A DNA stretch of 64,000 bases from GAS368 sp965227745. GTDB taxonomy: Bacteria; Verrucomicrobiota; Verrucomicrobiia; Opitutales; Opitutaceae. A program made the position numbers and the translations under genes. Below, one piece after another: positions 1 to 8,869 of the stretch. The stretch lies in assembly GCA_965227745.1 (NCBI GenBank), contig OZ245769.1, forward strand, positions 5,890,001 to 5,954,000, read 5' to 3'. Each line of letters opens with the position of its first letter. Position 1 is the first letter of the stretch. The notes under the pieces are model-generated. The model was not told the DNA's origin. It saw nothing but the letters and a program-made list of their open reading frames with translations, and ran no database searches.

Positions 1-1
1 G

Positions 2-187
2 AAATACGTCGCGACCTCGTTTGGGCCAGGCGTCACCGAGGATGGGTTCCTCTTCGAACTGAATACCCCGTTCTTGTTGGAGTGGGGTTTCACGCCGGAG
101 CTTTTGCAGGAAACGATGTCGATCGTCCATGAGCGCGCGAGTGCCCGGCTTCAGGAGAAACTGACGCAAGGCGCGGTGCCATTGTGA
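2..187 (+). CDS. C-terminal end of an unrecognised protein (cut by window edge)
   Basis: An open frame runs from the left window edge to a TGA at 185-187 and encodes about 61 residues. The tail contains the segment FLLEWGFTPELLQE followed by a charged helix-like end. I do not recognise a family. The gene is truncated by the window, so neither its start nor its length can be seen. It is followed about 100 bp later by a sulfatase gene on the same strand, with no clear terminator between, so a transcriptional link is possible but unproven. Confidence 0.55.
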   Translation, partial: KYVATSFGPGVTEDGFLFELNTPFLLEWGFTPELLQETMSIVHERASARLQEKLTQGAVPL

Positions 188-290
188 TTGGAGACGGGGC
201 GGAGCGAGGTGGAGCGGGTGGGGGAATCCACGCGTAAGCTTGGTTCAGCTTGTCTCGACAGGGGCGCGCGCCGAACCTTGGCGTACCCCT

Positions 291-1727
291 ATGAAGATAT
301 TCCCCGGCGGTTTAGTGGTGTTGTTGCTCGCTTTCACGGTCGTGGCGTCACGCGCTGCGGAGCCGAAACGACCAAACATTCTTTTTTGTTTCGCCGACGA
401 TTGGGGTTACCCGCACGCGGGCGTGTACGGGGACAAGGTCGTCAAAACGCCGACGTTTGATCGCGTGGCGCGCGAGGGAATGTTGTTCAATCGCGCTTTT
501 AGTGCGGCGCCGAGTTGCACTCCGTCGCGGGCGGCAATCCTGACCGGCCAATATCCGCACCGACTTGAGGAGGGCGGAGAATTGTGGGGTTTCCTCCCGA
601 AGAAATTTCCCAACTACACCGACCTCCTGGAGAAGGCGGGCTACGCGATCGGGCTCACGAGCAAGGGCTGGGGCCCGGGTAATTTTCAGGCTGGCGGCTA
701 CATGCGCAATCCGGCCGGGCCGAACTTCAAGGACTTCGCCGCGTTCATGAAGACGGTAAAGAAGGATCAGCCATTCTGCTTTTGGCTCGGGAGTATCGAC
801 CCGCATCGCCCGTACGATAAAGACACCGGCGTGCAATCGGGCATGGACCCGAAGGGCGTGCGCGTTCCCGCATATTGGCCTGATTCAGCCGAGGTGCGGC
901 GCGATGTGCTCGACTACTATTTCGAGGTGCAGCGCTTCGACTCGCTGGTGGCCTCGGCGATCAAGCTCCTCGAGGAGACCGGGCAACTCGAGAACACGCT
1001 GATCGTCGTAAGTGGCGACAACGGCATGCCCTTCCCGCGCTGCAAAGCCAACCTCTACGATGGTGGCACGCGGCAACCCCTGGCGATCCGGTGGCCCGGC
1101 CACATCAAAGCCGGCGCCGTGAGCGATGGCTTCGTGAATTTAATGGACCTCGCCCCGACCTTTCTCGAAGTCGCGGGTCTGCCGGTACCCGACGCGATGT
1201 CGGGCCGTAGCTTGGTCCCGGTTCTTTCGGGCCAGGAAGCGGAGAGTGTCCGCTCCCGCGTGTTTGTGGAGCGCGAGCGTCATGCCAATGTACGGGCCGA
1301 CGACCTCGGCTATCCCTGTCGCGCCATTCGCACCGCCGACTACCTGTACATTCGTAATTTCGCGCCGGATCGCTGGCCGGCGGGCGATCCAATCGCCCGG
1401 AAAGACCCGGCGCGGGAGTTTGGCGATATCGATGATGGTCCGACCAAGGACTTCATTATGGCCCACCGCACCGAGGCCAGTGTGGCGAAATACTTCGATC
1501 TCTGTTTTGGTAAACGCCCGGCCGAGGAGCTCTACGATGTACGCAAAGATCTGGATAACATCACCAATCTCGCTGCTGAGCCAGCGCAGGCCGCCACGCT
1601 CAAGAAGTTGCGCGCGGAACTCGATGGCTGGATGAAGGAGACCGGTGATCCGCGAGCGGCGAATCCCAACGACACGCGCTGGGATAAGTACCCGTATTTC
1701 GGCGGGAAGGCGAAGGCCGGCGGGTGA
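291..1727 (+). CDS. Secreted type I sulfatase (arylsulfatase family)
   Basis: This encodes a 478-residue sulfatase that would hydrolyse sulfate esters, probably from sulfated polysaccharide, after export. I chose the ATG at 291 rather than the in-frame ATG at 240 because it is followed at once by a classic signal peptide (MKIFPGG, a hydrophobic stretch, then SRAAEP). Family evidence includes the N-terminal metal site FADDWG (Asp36, Asp37) and the formylglycine signature CTPSR (Cys76 to Arg80) followed by AAILTGQYP. A later segment, VVSGDNGMPF, supplies further metal ligands typical of the family. Maturation would need a formylglycine-generating enzyme encoded elsewhere. Such sulfatases are expanded in Verrucomicrobiota and Planctomycetota. 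The exact substrate cannot be read from the sequence. Confidence 0.93.
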   Translation: MKIFPGGLVVLLLAFTVVASRAAEPKRPNILFCFADDWGYPHAGVYGDKVVKTPTFDRVAREGMLFNRAFSAAPSCTPSRAAILTGQYPHRLEEGGELWGFLPKKFPNYTDLLEKAGYAIGLTSKGWGPGNFQAGGYMRNPAGPNFKDFAAFMKTVKKDQPFCFWLGSIDPHRPYDKDTGVQSGMDPKGVRVPAYWPDSAEVRRDVLDYYFEVQRFDSLVASAIKLLEETGQLENTLIVVSGDNGMPFPRCKANLYDGGTRQPLAIRWPGHIKAGAVSDGFVNLMDLAPTFLEVAGLPVPDAMSGRSLVPVLSGQEAESVRSRVFVERERHANVRADDLGYPCRAIRTADYLYIRNFAPDRWPAGDPIARKDPAREFGDIDDGPTKDFIMAHRTEASVAKYFDLCFGKRPAEELYDVRKDLDNITNLAAEPAQAATLKKLRAELDGWMKETGDPRAANPNDTRWDKYPYFGGKAKAGG

Positions 1728-1769
1728 GGCACGGTTCGCTTCCTTTCACCCGCTCAACTTATCCTCCGA

Positions 1770-2294
1770 TTAAGCCGCGAGCGAGAAAGCCTCGTTGGCC
1801 AGCGGGGTCTTGAGTGAGATCTTGCCCGTGCCGATGTCGAGGTGGACGGTGCGGCTGAAATTGCCGCCTGTAGCGCTAGCACGCACGAAGTAGCCCTGCT
1901 GTGTCAGCCAGTTTTGGGTGACGCGGATATTGCGCTCGCCGATTCTGAAATTGTTATTGTCGTTCAGCACGCACGCTCCGCCGGCGACGAAAATCCTGAG
2001 ACGCGAGCGATCGGCTCGAATACCCGTCAGGGAGCGGAAGAGCAGTGGCAACCCGGTATCGGCAAACATCGCCGGTTGCGCAGCGGCTTTTTCGAGTGAG
2101 ATGCTCGATTCAGGCAGCATGAGGTGCAGCAGGCCTCCGGCCTTGGCGATGGGATCGTAGGCCACGACTGCGATGCACGAGCCCAGCGCGTAGGTGCTGA
2201 GGGTGATCGCGGCGTTGTTGGAGACGCTGAGGTCGCCGACGCCGATGACGACACGCTGTGTGAACAGCGAAGCAATGGTAGGAGCACCAGCCAT
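1770..2294 (-). CDS. cheD: CheD, chemoreceptor glutamine deamidase
   Basis: CheD deamidates specific glutamines of chemoreceptors and, in several bacteria, works with CheC to tune adaptation. The 174-residue product carries the diagnostic core TYALGSC followed by GGLLHLMLP. Cys40 and His57 are 17 residues apart, as are the catalytic Cys27 and His44 of Thermotoga CheD, and Thr34 fits the third catalytic position. A further conserved block, FVAGGA, follows. It is the most distal gene of the minus-strand chemotaxis block but is separated from the response-regulator gene by 158 bp that hold its own sigma-28-like promoter. No CheC is visible nearby. Confidence 0.93.
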   Translation of the reverse strand: MAGAPTIASLFTQRVVIGVGDLSVSNNAAITLSTYALGSCIAVVAYDPIAKAGGLLHLMLPESSISLEKAAAQPAMFADTGLPLLFRSLTGIRADRSRLRIFVAGGACVLNDNNNFRIGERNIRVTQNWLTQQGYFVRASATGGNFSRTVHLDIGTGKISLKTPLANEAFSLAA

Positions 2295-2398
2295 GGATTA
2301 AGCGGTGACTCCGCAGCAGGCGGCGCGTGAGAAAATGAGAGCAATAAAAGTCATGCAGGGGGAGTATGCGTCGCGTAGTTTGTTCCGGGGTACGGAGA

Positions 2399-2425
2399 GA
2401 TTCGGCTGCATGGTGACGAACTTGA
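2399..2425 (-). promoter_or_regulatory. Sigma-28 (FliA) type promoter of cheD
   Basis: Read on the minus strand, this is TCAAGTTC, 11 bases, then GCCGAATC. The enteric FliA consensus is TAAAGTTT-N11-GCCGATAA, so spacing is exact and the -10 core GCCGA is intact. The predicted start is near 2391, leaving a leader of about 95 bases before cheD. The same TCAA...CCGA pattern is found before cheR, motA and the chemoreceptor gene. Confidence 0.6.
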
Positions 2426-2452
2426 GCCTTACCCTCTTCGTGCCACTGATCA

Positions 2453-3772
2453 TCATGAGTAGACCAATAACCGCTGGCTGATGGGCGTGGCTTGATTGTG
2501 GCTGCGGATTTTTGAAATGGTGCCGGGGCTGAGGGATTGGCCTTCGCCGATGAGGAGCAGGCCATGCGGGCTGTAGATGCCATTGGCGAGGACCATGCCG
2601 GGCTCGAGTTCGTGCAGCATGATCTCGCGCACCTGCTTCGGCAATTGCACGAGATTGCTGACTTTGAGAAAGAGACGAACCGCTTCCGGGTCGTAGGCGC
2701 TGCCCGATTTCGCGAGGAGGGCATCGATGGCGGCGGTCTTGGTCAGGCCGGACTCGACGAAACCGACAGCGACGGCGAGACAGCGCGCGGGCCAGGGAAT
2801 GGCATTGCCAGAGAGTCCGTCCGGGTAGCCCCGGCCATCATAGCGCTCATGGTGCGAGCGGATGACCTCGCCCACGTCCGCACGATTGTCGACCAACGCC
2901 GCGAGGGTCTGCCCGTAGATCGGATGACTGTGCAGCATCGTGCGCTCACGCTCGGTGAGTTGATCGCTCTTGGAGCGAAAGGCGCGGAGCATCTCGCGCG
3001 GTACACCGATGAGGCCAAGATCGCATAGCCAAGCGGCCGTGCGCAAGGCGTGGCGTTCTGCCTCGCTGAACATATCGGTCGCCGCCATCTGGTTGGAGAA
3101 TTCGACCAGCGCCTTCGCCTGGCCACCGAGGATCGGATCGTAGGTGGTGAGAATGCGACGGCAGAGTTCGAGCGAGTGTTCGTAGTTCTCCGCTAGTCCG
3201 CGATTCGCGGCATCGAGATGCTGGCGCTGCTGCTCGAGATCGCGCACTTTGGTTTCGAGGGCGCTATTGGCTTCACGCAGGCGAAGGTTGAGCGACTGGG
3301 TCTCGGCTTGGAGCACCTCGTTGCGCGTCACGAGATCGTGGCGCTGCACCGCGTTGCGCACGGTGGCGACGAGTTCCTCCCGCAGCCACGGCTTGGCGAC
3401 GAAGCGGAAGATCTCACCTTTGTTAATCGCATCGACGATGGTCGGCAGGGCGAGTACCGCGGTGATCAAGATGCGCGAGGCATAGGGCCGGATACGGCGG
3501 CTCTCGATGAGGAAGTCGAGGCCCAACATTTCAGGCATGCGCTGATCGGAGATGACCACGGCGAAGTCGCGCTCCTCGAGAATCGCGAGGGCCTTGAGTG
3601 GACTGCTGCAGGCGACGACGTGAAATCCTTCCCGCTCGAGCGTAAACTTGAGCGCGGTGAGCACCACCGGCTCGTCGTCGACGATCAGAATCGTGGCCGG
3701 CGACGGCGCGACCGGGGCAATAGCCGCAGGTGCAGATGGCGCGGGTGGGGTCGAGAGATCGGACGCACTCAT
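2453..3772 (-). CDS. Response regulator with a degenerate HD-GYP-like output domain
   Basis: The 439-residue protein has an N-terminal receiver domain (about residues 26-145, phospho-acceptor Asp76 in VVISDQRMP, Lys127 in FVAKPW), a coiled coil of about 50 residues and a C-terminal HD-GYP-like domain. The HHERYDGRGYP signature is present (His307, His308), as is His283, but the HD pair is Cys250-Asp251, the upstream histidine is replaced, and the late Asp of the ADxxDA motif is missing (LAVAVGFVE). Cyclic-di-GMP phosphodiesterase activity is therefore doubtful and a scaffolding or binding role is more likely. I start it at the ATG that overlaps the cheB stop by four bases (ATGA), which implies translational coupling. 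Longer in-frame upstream extension lies inside cheB in another frame and is spurious. Confidence 0.85.
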   Translation of the reverse strand: MSASDLSTPPAPSAPAAIAPVAPSPATILIVDDEPVVLTALKFTLEREGFHVVACSSPLKALAILEERDFAVVISDQRMPEMLGLDFLIESRRIRPYASRILITAVLALPTIVDAINKGEIFRFVAKPWLREELVATVRNAVQRHDLVTRNEVLQAETQSLNLRLREANSALETKVRDLEQQRQHLDAANRGLAENYEHSLELCRRILTTYDPILGGQAKALVEFSNQMAATDMFSEAERHALRTAAWLCDLGLIGVPREMLRAFRSKSDQLTERERTMLHSHPIYGQTLAALVDNRADVGEVIRSHHERYDGRGYPDGLSGNAIPWPARCLAVAVGFVESGLTKTAAIDALLAKSGSAYDPEAVRLFLKVSNLVQLPKQVREIMLHELEPGMVLANGIYSPHGLLLIGEGQSLSPGTISKIRSHNQATPISQRLLVYS

Positions 3773-4848
3773 GCGGAATGGGCCGCCAAGTGCGCAGGAT
3801 TTGCAGCTTGGTGATGGGCGGTGATGAAATCGGCGATGCGGTCGAGCGGCAACTGGCGTTGCGCGGCGCCATTCTCCCACGCGACGCGGGGCATGCCATA
3901 GACGACGCTGGTGGCTTCGTCTTGAGCGAAGGTCGTGGCACCCTTCTCCCGCAGGCGAAGCAGACCCTCGGCCCCATCCTTGCCCATGCCCGTCAGAATG
4001 CCGGCGGTGGTATGCGGTCCCGCGCCGGCATCGGCGGCGGATTTGAGCAGGAGATCGACCGCCGGACGTTGGTGCCAGATTTGCGGCCCGTTGACCACGC
4101 GGACGCGGTAGTGATCGGACTGCCATTGCAGCAGGAGGTGAAAGTTTCCTGGGGCGACTAACGCCAGACCCGGTGTGATGCGGTCGCCATCGACGGCCTC
4201 GCGCACCTCGAAGGCACACAGTTGATTGAGGCGGTCGGCGAAGCTCTTCGAAAATACCGGCGGGATATGCTGCACGATCGCGATGCCGGGCAATCCTGCC
4301 GGCAAACGTGTGAGGACTTCGCGCAGCGCCTCGGTGCCACCGGTGGAAGCGCCAAGTAAAATGATGTCTCGCGCGGAGCCACGGTGGACGATCGGAGCCG
4401 GACGCACAGGCAGCGGCGCAGCGGGTGCACGCGCGCGGCGAAGCCGGGCACCGGCCGTGGCCTTGATGCAGGCGATAAGTTGCGGACCCAAGTCGCCGAA
4501 AGAGTAGGGGCCGCCTGGCTTCGCCAAGACATCGAAGGCCCCGAGCCGCAACGCCTCGAGCGCGTAGTCGGACCCTTTTTGCGAGAGCGAGCTCATGATG
4601 ATCACGGGCATCGGGTGCTGCTCCATGAGAATCTTGAGAAACGTCAGCCCGTCCATGCGCGGCATTTCGAGGTCGAGCGTGAGGACGTCGGGGTTCAGCG
4701 CCTTGATTTTGTCGCGCGCGGCGTACGGATCGACCGCCGTGCCCACAACCTCGATCTCCGGGTCTGACCGGAGTGCGTCGCTCACGAGCTTGCGCACGAC
4801 GGCAGAATCGTCGACGACCAGCACACGGATGGGACGGGCAGCAATCAT
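3769..4848 (-). CDS. cheB: CheB, chemoreceptor methylesterase response regulator
   Basis: CheB removes methyl groups from chemoreceptor glutamates (and can deamidate glutamines) when phosphorylated by CheA. The 359-residue protein has an N-terminal receiver (VVDDSAVVRKLV, Asp59 in LTLDLEMPRMDG, PVIIMSS), a basic Ala/Pro linker at about 130-155 and the catalytic domain. The triad is visible: Ser168 in LGASTGGTEAL, His194 in VQHIPPVFS and Asp291 in LTGMGKDGAEG. It lies two bases downstream of cheR and overlaps the next regulator gene by four bases, so the three form one operon. The length is normal for the family. Confidence 0.96.
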   Translation of the reverse strand: MIAARPIRVLVVDDSAVVRKLVSDALRSDPEIEVVGTAVDPYAARDKIKALNPDVLTLDLEMPRMDGLTFLKILMEQHPMPVIIMSSLSQKGSDYALEALRLGAFDVLAKPGGPYSFGDLGPQLIACIKATAGARLRRARAPAAPLPVRPAPIVHRGSARDIILLGASTGGTEALREVLTRLPAGLPGIAIVQHIPPVFSKSFADRLNQLCAFEVREAVDGDRITPGLALVAPGNFHLLLQWQSDHYRVRVVNGPQIWHQRPAVDLLLKSAADAGAGPHTTAGILTGMGKDGAEGLLRLREKGATTFAQDEATSVVYGMPRVAWENGAAQRQLPLDRIADFITAHHQAANPAHLAAHSA

Positions 4849-4850
4849 GG

Positions 4851-5672
4851 TCAGGCGGCGAGCGGCTTTTGGTAAATCGCCGGGCGAAGCATGCGCAACG
4901 GGTGAGAGATGTGAGTGAGGCTTTCCGAGTGCCCCACGAAGAGATAGCCGCCGGGGACCAGCTTCCGCGAGAGACGCTCGACCAACTGCTCTTGAGTGGT
5001 GCGATCGAAATAGATCATCACGTTGCGGCAGAAGATGACGTGAAACAGATCACGGGTGGGTAGCTCGCCCTCAAGGAGATTGAGGTGGCGAAAGGTTACA
5101 CGTTCCCGCAACGCGGCCTTGATGCGGTGGTTGCCCTCTTGGGGGCCAAAGCCGCGCTGAAAATGTGAGCGGACGATGTCCGCCGGGAGGCGATTGACCG
5201 TATCATCTTTATAGATACCGGCCTGGGCTTTCGCGAGGATGCGGCGGGAGATGTCGGTGGCCTCGATGTGCCAAGGCCAGCTACCGGCACAATTCGCGAG
5301 GGCGATGGCGATGGAGTAGGGCTCCTCGCCGGAGGAGCAGGCCGCGCTCCAAATATTGAGACGTGCCCAGCTTTCCGCGCGAGCACGAGCGGCCATCTCG
5401 GGCACTGCCTTGTCGCGCAAAAAATCGAAGTGAGCCTGCTCGCGAAAGAAGAACGTGTGATTCGTCGAGATGGCATCGATCAAGTTGCCGAGCTCCTCTT
5501 CTGCGCCGGGCGCGCGCAGCAGGGCGCAATACTCGCTGAGGGACGGGACGTTAGTCGCGCGGAGCCGCTTACCGAGGCGCGCGGAGACCAGCTCTCGCTT
5601 GTCGGGCCCGAGATTGATGCGGCTGCGCTCGTAGACGACGCTGCGGATGAATTCGAATTCACTGTCCCTCAT
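4851..5672 (-). CDS. cheR: CheR, chemoreceptor methyltransferase
   Basis: CheR transfers methyl groups from S-adenosylmethionine to chemoreceptor glutamates, opposing CheB. The 273-residue protein has the N-terminal helical subdomain, the STNHTFFFRE block, the SAM-binding segment IWSAACSSGEEPYSIA, the ATDIS loop and the C-terminal FCRNVMIYFD motif, all typical of CheR. It is the first gene of a minus-strand operon (cheR, cheB, receiver/HD-GYP) and faces away from the flagellar operon that starts at 5961. A good sigma-28-like promoter lies only about 18 bases upstream, so the leader is short and has no Shine-Dalgarno sequence. Confidence 0.96.
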   Translation of the reverse strand: MRDSEFEFIRSVVYERSRINLGPDKRELVSARLGKRLRATNVPSLSEYCALLRAPGAEEELGNLIDAISTNHTFFFREQAHFDFLRDKAVPEMAARARAESWARLNIWSAACSSGEEPYSIAIALANCAGSWPWHIEATDISRRILAKAQAGIYKDDTVNRLPADIVRSHFQRGFGPQEGNHRIKAALRERVTFRHLNLLEGELPTRDLFHVIFCRNVMIYFDRTTQEQLVERLSRKLVPGGYLFVGHSESLTHISHPLRMLRPAIYQKPLAA

Positions 5673-5689
5673 AAGGAATGCACCGAGGG

Positions 5690-5717
5690 TTAATCGGAGC
5701 GATTGAGGGAAAATTGA
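5690..5717 (-). promoter_or_regulatory. Sigma-28 (FliA) type promoter of cheR operon
   Basis: On the minus strand this reads TCAATTTT, 11 bases, then TCCGATTAA. The spacing equals the enteric FliA consensus and the -10 core CCGAT is present. The predicted start lies near 5683, about 11 bases before the cheR ATG. The rest of the 288-bp gap up to flgB shows only a small inverted repeat (GAGTA-C-TACTC at about 5733-5743) and a weak sigma-54-like site. Confidence 0.6.
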
Positions 5718-5932
5718 GTCCTAAAATAGTGTGAGTACTACTCAGTCGTCCGATTGCGGTGAACGAGGGCAGGCGGTAGTTGGCTGCGATTACAAAGCAC
5801 TTTGGTGGCAGAGGAAAATTTTTCCGCCCCTGTTCACGAGCTTCGCGTTTAGAGCTCCATTGGAAGTCGCGGAGGAATTCGTTGAGTTGTATTCTGCTGA
5901 TCAAGCGATTCTTGCGTAGACGGTAAAGGCCG

Positions 5933-5948
5933 TGGCACCAGCGGTGCT
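5933..5948 (+). promoter_or_regulatory. Weak sigma-54-like site before flgB
   Basis: TGGCAC, five bases, then GTGCT gives the invariant GG-N10-GC spacing of a -24/-12 promoter. The -12 element is poor (GTGC instead of TTGC), and the predicted start would be only one or two bases before the flgB ATG. It may be chance, since GG-N10-GC is common in GC-rich DNA. It is listed because a better copy of the same pattern precedes flhB. Confidence 0.22.
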
Positions 5949-5960
5949 AACTGGGACGGC

Positions 5961-6347
5961 ATGATTGATCCCATCTTCCAAACCAACAACTACCAGTTGG
6001 CGCGGAAACTTCTCGACGCCTCGGTGCTGCGTCAGGAAGCCATCGCCACCAACGTCGCGAACGCCGAGACGCCGGGCTTTCGCCGCGTCGACATCGCGCC
6101 GGACTTTGCCGTGCAATTGCGCGCGCGCATGGATGCAGGGGATTTCGCGCAGACGGCGGGAAGCTTGCGCCCGCAACTCGCCGAGGACCAGACCGCGCGC
6201 AGCATTCGCCCGGACGGCAACACCGTGGAGATGGAAAAAGAACTCCTTGAGATGAACCGCAACGCCATCGAGCACCAGTATCTCACGGAAGTCGTCTCGA
6301 GCAACCTCAAGCAACTCCGCATCGCGATCACTGGCCACTCCATGTGA
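5961..6347 (+). CDS. flgB: FlgB, flagellar proximal rod protein
   Basis: FlgB forms part of the proximal rod that joins the MS ring to the distal rod. The 128-residue protein has the rod/hook N-terminal signature ATNVANAETPGFRR and the C-terminal helix pattern EMNRNAIEHQYLTEVVSSNLKQL. Size matches the family. It opens the long plus-strand flagellar operon (flgB, flgC, fliE, fliF and onward), the standard order in many phyla. The start has no strong ribosome-binding sequence. Confidence 0.95.
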   Translation: MIDPIFQTNNYQLARKLLDASVLRQEAIATNVANAETPGFRRVDIAPDFAVQLRARMDAGDFAQTAGSLRPQLAEDQTARSIRPDGNTVEMEKELLEMNRNAIEHQYLTEVVSSNLKQLRIAITGHSM

Positions 6348-6388
6348 GCGGCGATGCTCCTCTGTATTAACTCAGTCTGACTCTCACC

Positions 6389-6811
6389 ATGAATCTCATC
6401 GCCGGCATCGATATCACCGCAGGCGCGCTCAATGCGCAGAAGACCCGCTTGGATATCGTCGCGCAGAACATCGCCAACGCCCAGACGACCCGCACGCCAG
6501 CCGGTGGCCCGTATCAACGGCAAGTGGTGTCGTTTGAGACTCAGCTGATGCGCCACGCCGGCACCATCGGCGGGCCGTCGCTGCAGAGCGTCAAAGTCGG
6601 TACCATTACCACCGATCGCACCCCTGGGCAGCAGGTCTACAACCCCCAGCATCCCGATGCCGATGCCGATGGGCTCGTCACGATGCCGAATGTGAATCTC
6701 TCCTATGAAATGGTCGACCTCATCACCGCGTCGCGCGCCTACGAGGCCAACCTCTCCATCGTGAAAAATGCGCGCCAGATGGCGATGAAGACCCTCGAGA
6801 TCGGCAAGTAA
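6389..6811 (+). CDS. flgC: FlgC, flagellar proximal rod protein
   Basis: FlgC is the second proximal rod subunit. The 140-residue protein shows the N-terminal block VAQNIANAQTTRT and the C-terminal SYEMVDLITASRAYEANL, followed by a helix ending in KTLEIGK, both characteristic of FlgC. It lies 41 bp after flgB and 10 bp before fliE. The leader TGACTCTCACC before its ATG is pyrimidine-rich and lacks a Shine-Dalgarno motif. Confidence 0.96.
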   Translation: MNLIAGIDITAGALNAQKTRLDIVAQNIANAQTTRTPAGGPYQRQVVSFETQLMRHAGTIGGPSLQSVKVGTITTDRTPGQQVYNPQHPDADADGLVTMPNVNLSYEMVDLITASRAYEANLSIVKNARQMAMKTLEIGK

Positions 6812-6821
6812 GCCCTACCGC

Positions 6822-7154
6822 ATGAATCCCATTGGTTCAGTCAATCCCCTTTCCGCCTCGATGATCAGCCGCATCGATGCACCGTTGCAGAAGATCGGCA
6901 CCGGCGTGCTCGGTCCCCAGACGGCGCCTCCGGTCGATGGCTTTAGCCAGATGCTTGATGGTCTCGTCGCCACGGTCGACGCCAAGCAGAGCGCTGCGCA
7001 GTCGATGACACGTAAAGTGCTCATGGGTGACACGGATCAGCTCCATCAGAGCGTAATCGCGATGCAGGAGGCCGGAGTGGCCTTTTCCATGATGGTCGAG
7101 GTGCGCAACAAACTCGTCGAGTCCTACCAAGAACTCATGCGCATGCAGGTATAA
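6822..7154 (+). CDS. fliE: FliE, MS ring-rod junction protein
   Basis: FliE connects the MS ring to the rod and is among the first exported axial proteins. The 110-residue product has a variable N-terminus and the conserved C-terminal pattern QSVIAMQEAGVAFSMMVEVR followed by NKLVESYQELMRMQV, typical of FliE. It follows flgC by 10 bp and precedes fliF by 77 bp, in the conserved flgB-flgC-fliE-fliF order. Confidence 0.94.
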   Translation: MNPIGSVNPLSASMISRIDAPLQKIGTGVLGPQTAPPVDGFSQMLDGLVATVDAKQSAAQSMTRKVLMGDTDQLHQSVIAMQEAGVAFSMMVEVRNKLVESYQELMRMQV

Positions 7155-7231
7155 GCGCCGCCGCCCAGTACCGTATCGTAATTTTAACTACACATCCCTT
7201 TTTGCCTTAGGCCCATGGCCACGTCAGCCCG

Positions 7232-8860
7232 ATGAAAAATTTCGCCCAGTCGCTTCTCGATCTCTGGAAACAGCTCGGTCTCAACCAACGCGTATCGCTG
7301 GTGGTCGCCGCCATCGCCGTCGCCGGCGGGCTCGTGGGCGTGGTGCTCTGGTCGCAGCGCCCGGATATGCAGCTCCTTTACGCCCGCATGAGTGAAAAGG
7401 ACGCCGCCGCGGTAATCAGCTACCTCCAATCGCAGAACATCCCGCACCAGGTCTCCGGCGGTGGCACCTCGGTCATGGTTCCTTCCGACAAGGTTTACAA
7501 ACTGCGCATGGACCTCGCGAGCAAGGGCCTGCCGAGCGGCGAAGGCGTGGGATTTGAGATTTTCGACAAGGGCCAGTTCGGCCTTTCCGACTTCGTGCAG
7601 CGGACGAACTACCTCCGCGCGGTGCAGGGCGAGCTCGCCCGCACCATTGCCCAGCTCTCGGGTGTGAAGGGCGCGCGCGTGATGATCGTGCAACCGGAAA
7701 ACCGTTTGTTGCTCACCGAGCAGGGCGTGAAGTCCACCGCGTCGGTGTTCGTCGATGTAGGTGGCGGGCGCTTGGAGATCGACCAGGTGAACGCCATCCG
7801 CCACTTGGTAGCCAACGCCGTGCAGGGTCTCTCGCCTGACCAAGTCGCGGTCATCGACAATCGCGGTCGCACGCTGTCCGAGGAATTGAAGCAGGATCCC
7901 ATGCTCGGCTCCGCTTCCTCGCAGATGCGCTACCGGCAGCAAGTGGAGGACTACCTTTCCAAAAAAGTCGAAACGATGCTCGCCGCTGTGATCGGGCCCG
8001 GCAACGCCGTGGTCCGCGTCTCGGCCGAAATTGAAACCGAGGCGACGACTCTGCTTTCGGAAAAGTACGATCCCGACGGTCAAGTCGTGCGCTCGCAGAC
8101 CCAGACCGATGACACGACCAATTCCAGTGAATCACGCGCCTCAGGGGGCGCCGCCGGTGTCAGTTCCAATGTGCCGGAGAAGACGCAGACCGGACCCGAC
8201 ACCTCCCGCCCGGTGAATGTCTCCGAGCAGACCCGCAAAAACCGCACGACCATGTATGAGATCAACAAGACCGTCACCAATGTGACGAGGACTCCGGGCA
8301 CGGTGAAGAACGTGACGGCCGCCGTATTTGTTTCTCCCCGCATGGTTGCTGCCGCGCTGCCGCCCGATGCTCCCAAAGGCTCTACTCCTCCCGCACCCCA
8401 GGCGCAGAAGCGCACCCAACAGGAACTCGATGCGCTGCGCCAGGTGGTGATCAATGCCCTCGGGTTGAAGCCTGCCGCGGGGCAGTCGGTGGACTCGCTC
8501 GTCTCGTTACAGGAGTTGCCCTTCCAAAGCGCTCTTCAAGTGCCCGATTTGATCGAGTCCACGCAGGGCGAGACTCGTCTGCAGGGCTGGGTCGCCGCCT
8601 CGAGCAATTGGGCGGCTATCGCCGGGGCCGTGATCGTGCTGCTCATTTTCCTCCGCGTGCTCTCACGCCAGCGTCCCGAGCCGGTGCCAGTCGAAGTTTT
8701 GTCGCTTACGCCCGAGGCCGCCGCGCGCGCTTTGCCCAATTCCAACTCGGTCACGCCTGAGCTCCTCAACGAACTGATCCGCCAGAAGCCGGGCAATGTC
8801 GGTGTGACGCTTCGCGATTGGGTGTCGGCGTCGACGACGGTCTCGGGGAGCAAGAACTAA
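7232..8860 (+). CDS. fliF: FliF, flagellar MS-ring protein
   Basis: FliF builds the MS ring in the cytoplasmic membrane, on which the rod, C ring and export gate assemble. The 542-residue protein has a first membrane segment at about residues 22-40 (VVAAIAVAGGLVGVVLW), the ring-building YscJ/FliF domains (PEKTQTGP lies in the periplasmic loop), a second membrane segment near 458-477 (AAIAGAVIVLLIFLRVL) and a short cytoplasmic tail that would bind FliG. The ATG used lies after a 77-bp gap containing T-rich sequence. Confidence 0.96.
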   Translation: MKNFAQSLLDLWKQLGLNQRVSLVVAAIAVAGGLVGVVLWSQRPDMQLLYARMSEKDAAAVISYLQSQNIPHQVSGGGTSVMVPSDKVYKLRMDLASKGLPSGEGVGFEIFDKGQFGLSDFVQRTNYLRAVQGELARTIAQLSGVKGARVMIVQPENRLLLTEQGVKSTASVFVDVGGGRLEIDQVNAIRHLVANAVQGLSPDQVAVIDNRGRTLSEELKQDPMLGSASSQMRYRQQVEDYLSKKVETMLAAVIGPGNAVVRVSAEIETEATTLLSEKYDPDGQVVRSQTQTDDTTNSSESRASGGAAGVSSNVPEKTQTGPDTSRPVNVSEQTRKNRTTMYEINKTVTNVTRTPGTVKNVTAAVFVSPRMVAAALPPDAPKGSTPPAPQAQKRTQQELDALRQVVINALGLKPAAGQSVDSLVSLQELPFQSALQVPDLIESTQGETRLQGWVAASSNWAAIAGAVIVLLIFLRVLSRQRPEPVPVEVLSLTPEAAARALPNSNSVTPELLNELIRQKPGNVGVTLRDWVSASTTVSGSKN

Positions 8861-8869
8861 TCGACTGCC

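Noticed and set aside
5749..5754. A second sigma-28 -10 (TCCGAT) on the plus strand before flgB
   Set aside because: No TCAA or TAAA lies 15-16 bases upstream, so the -35 is missing.
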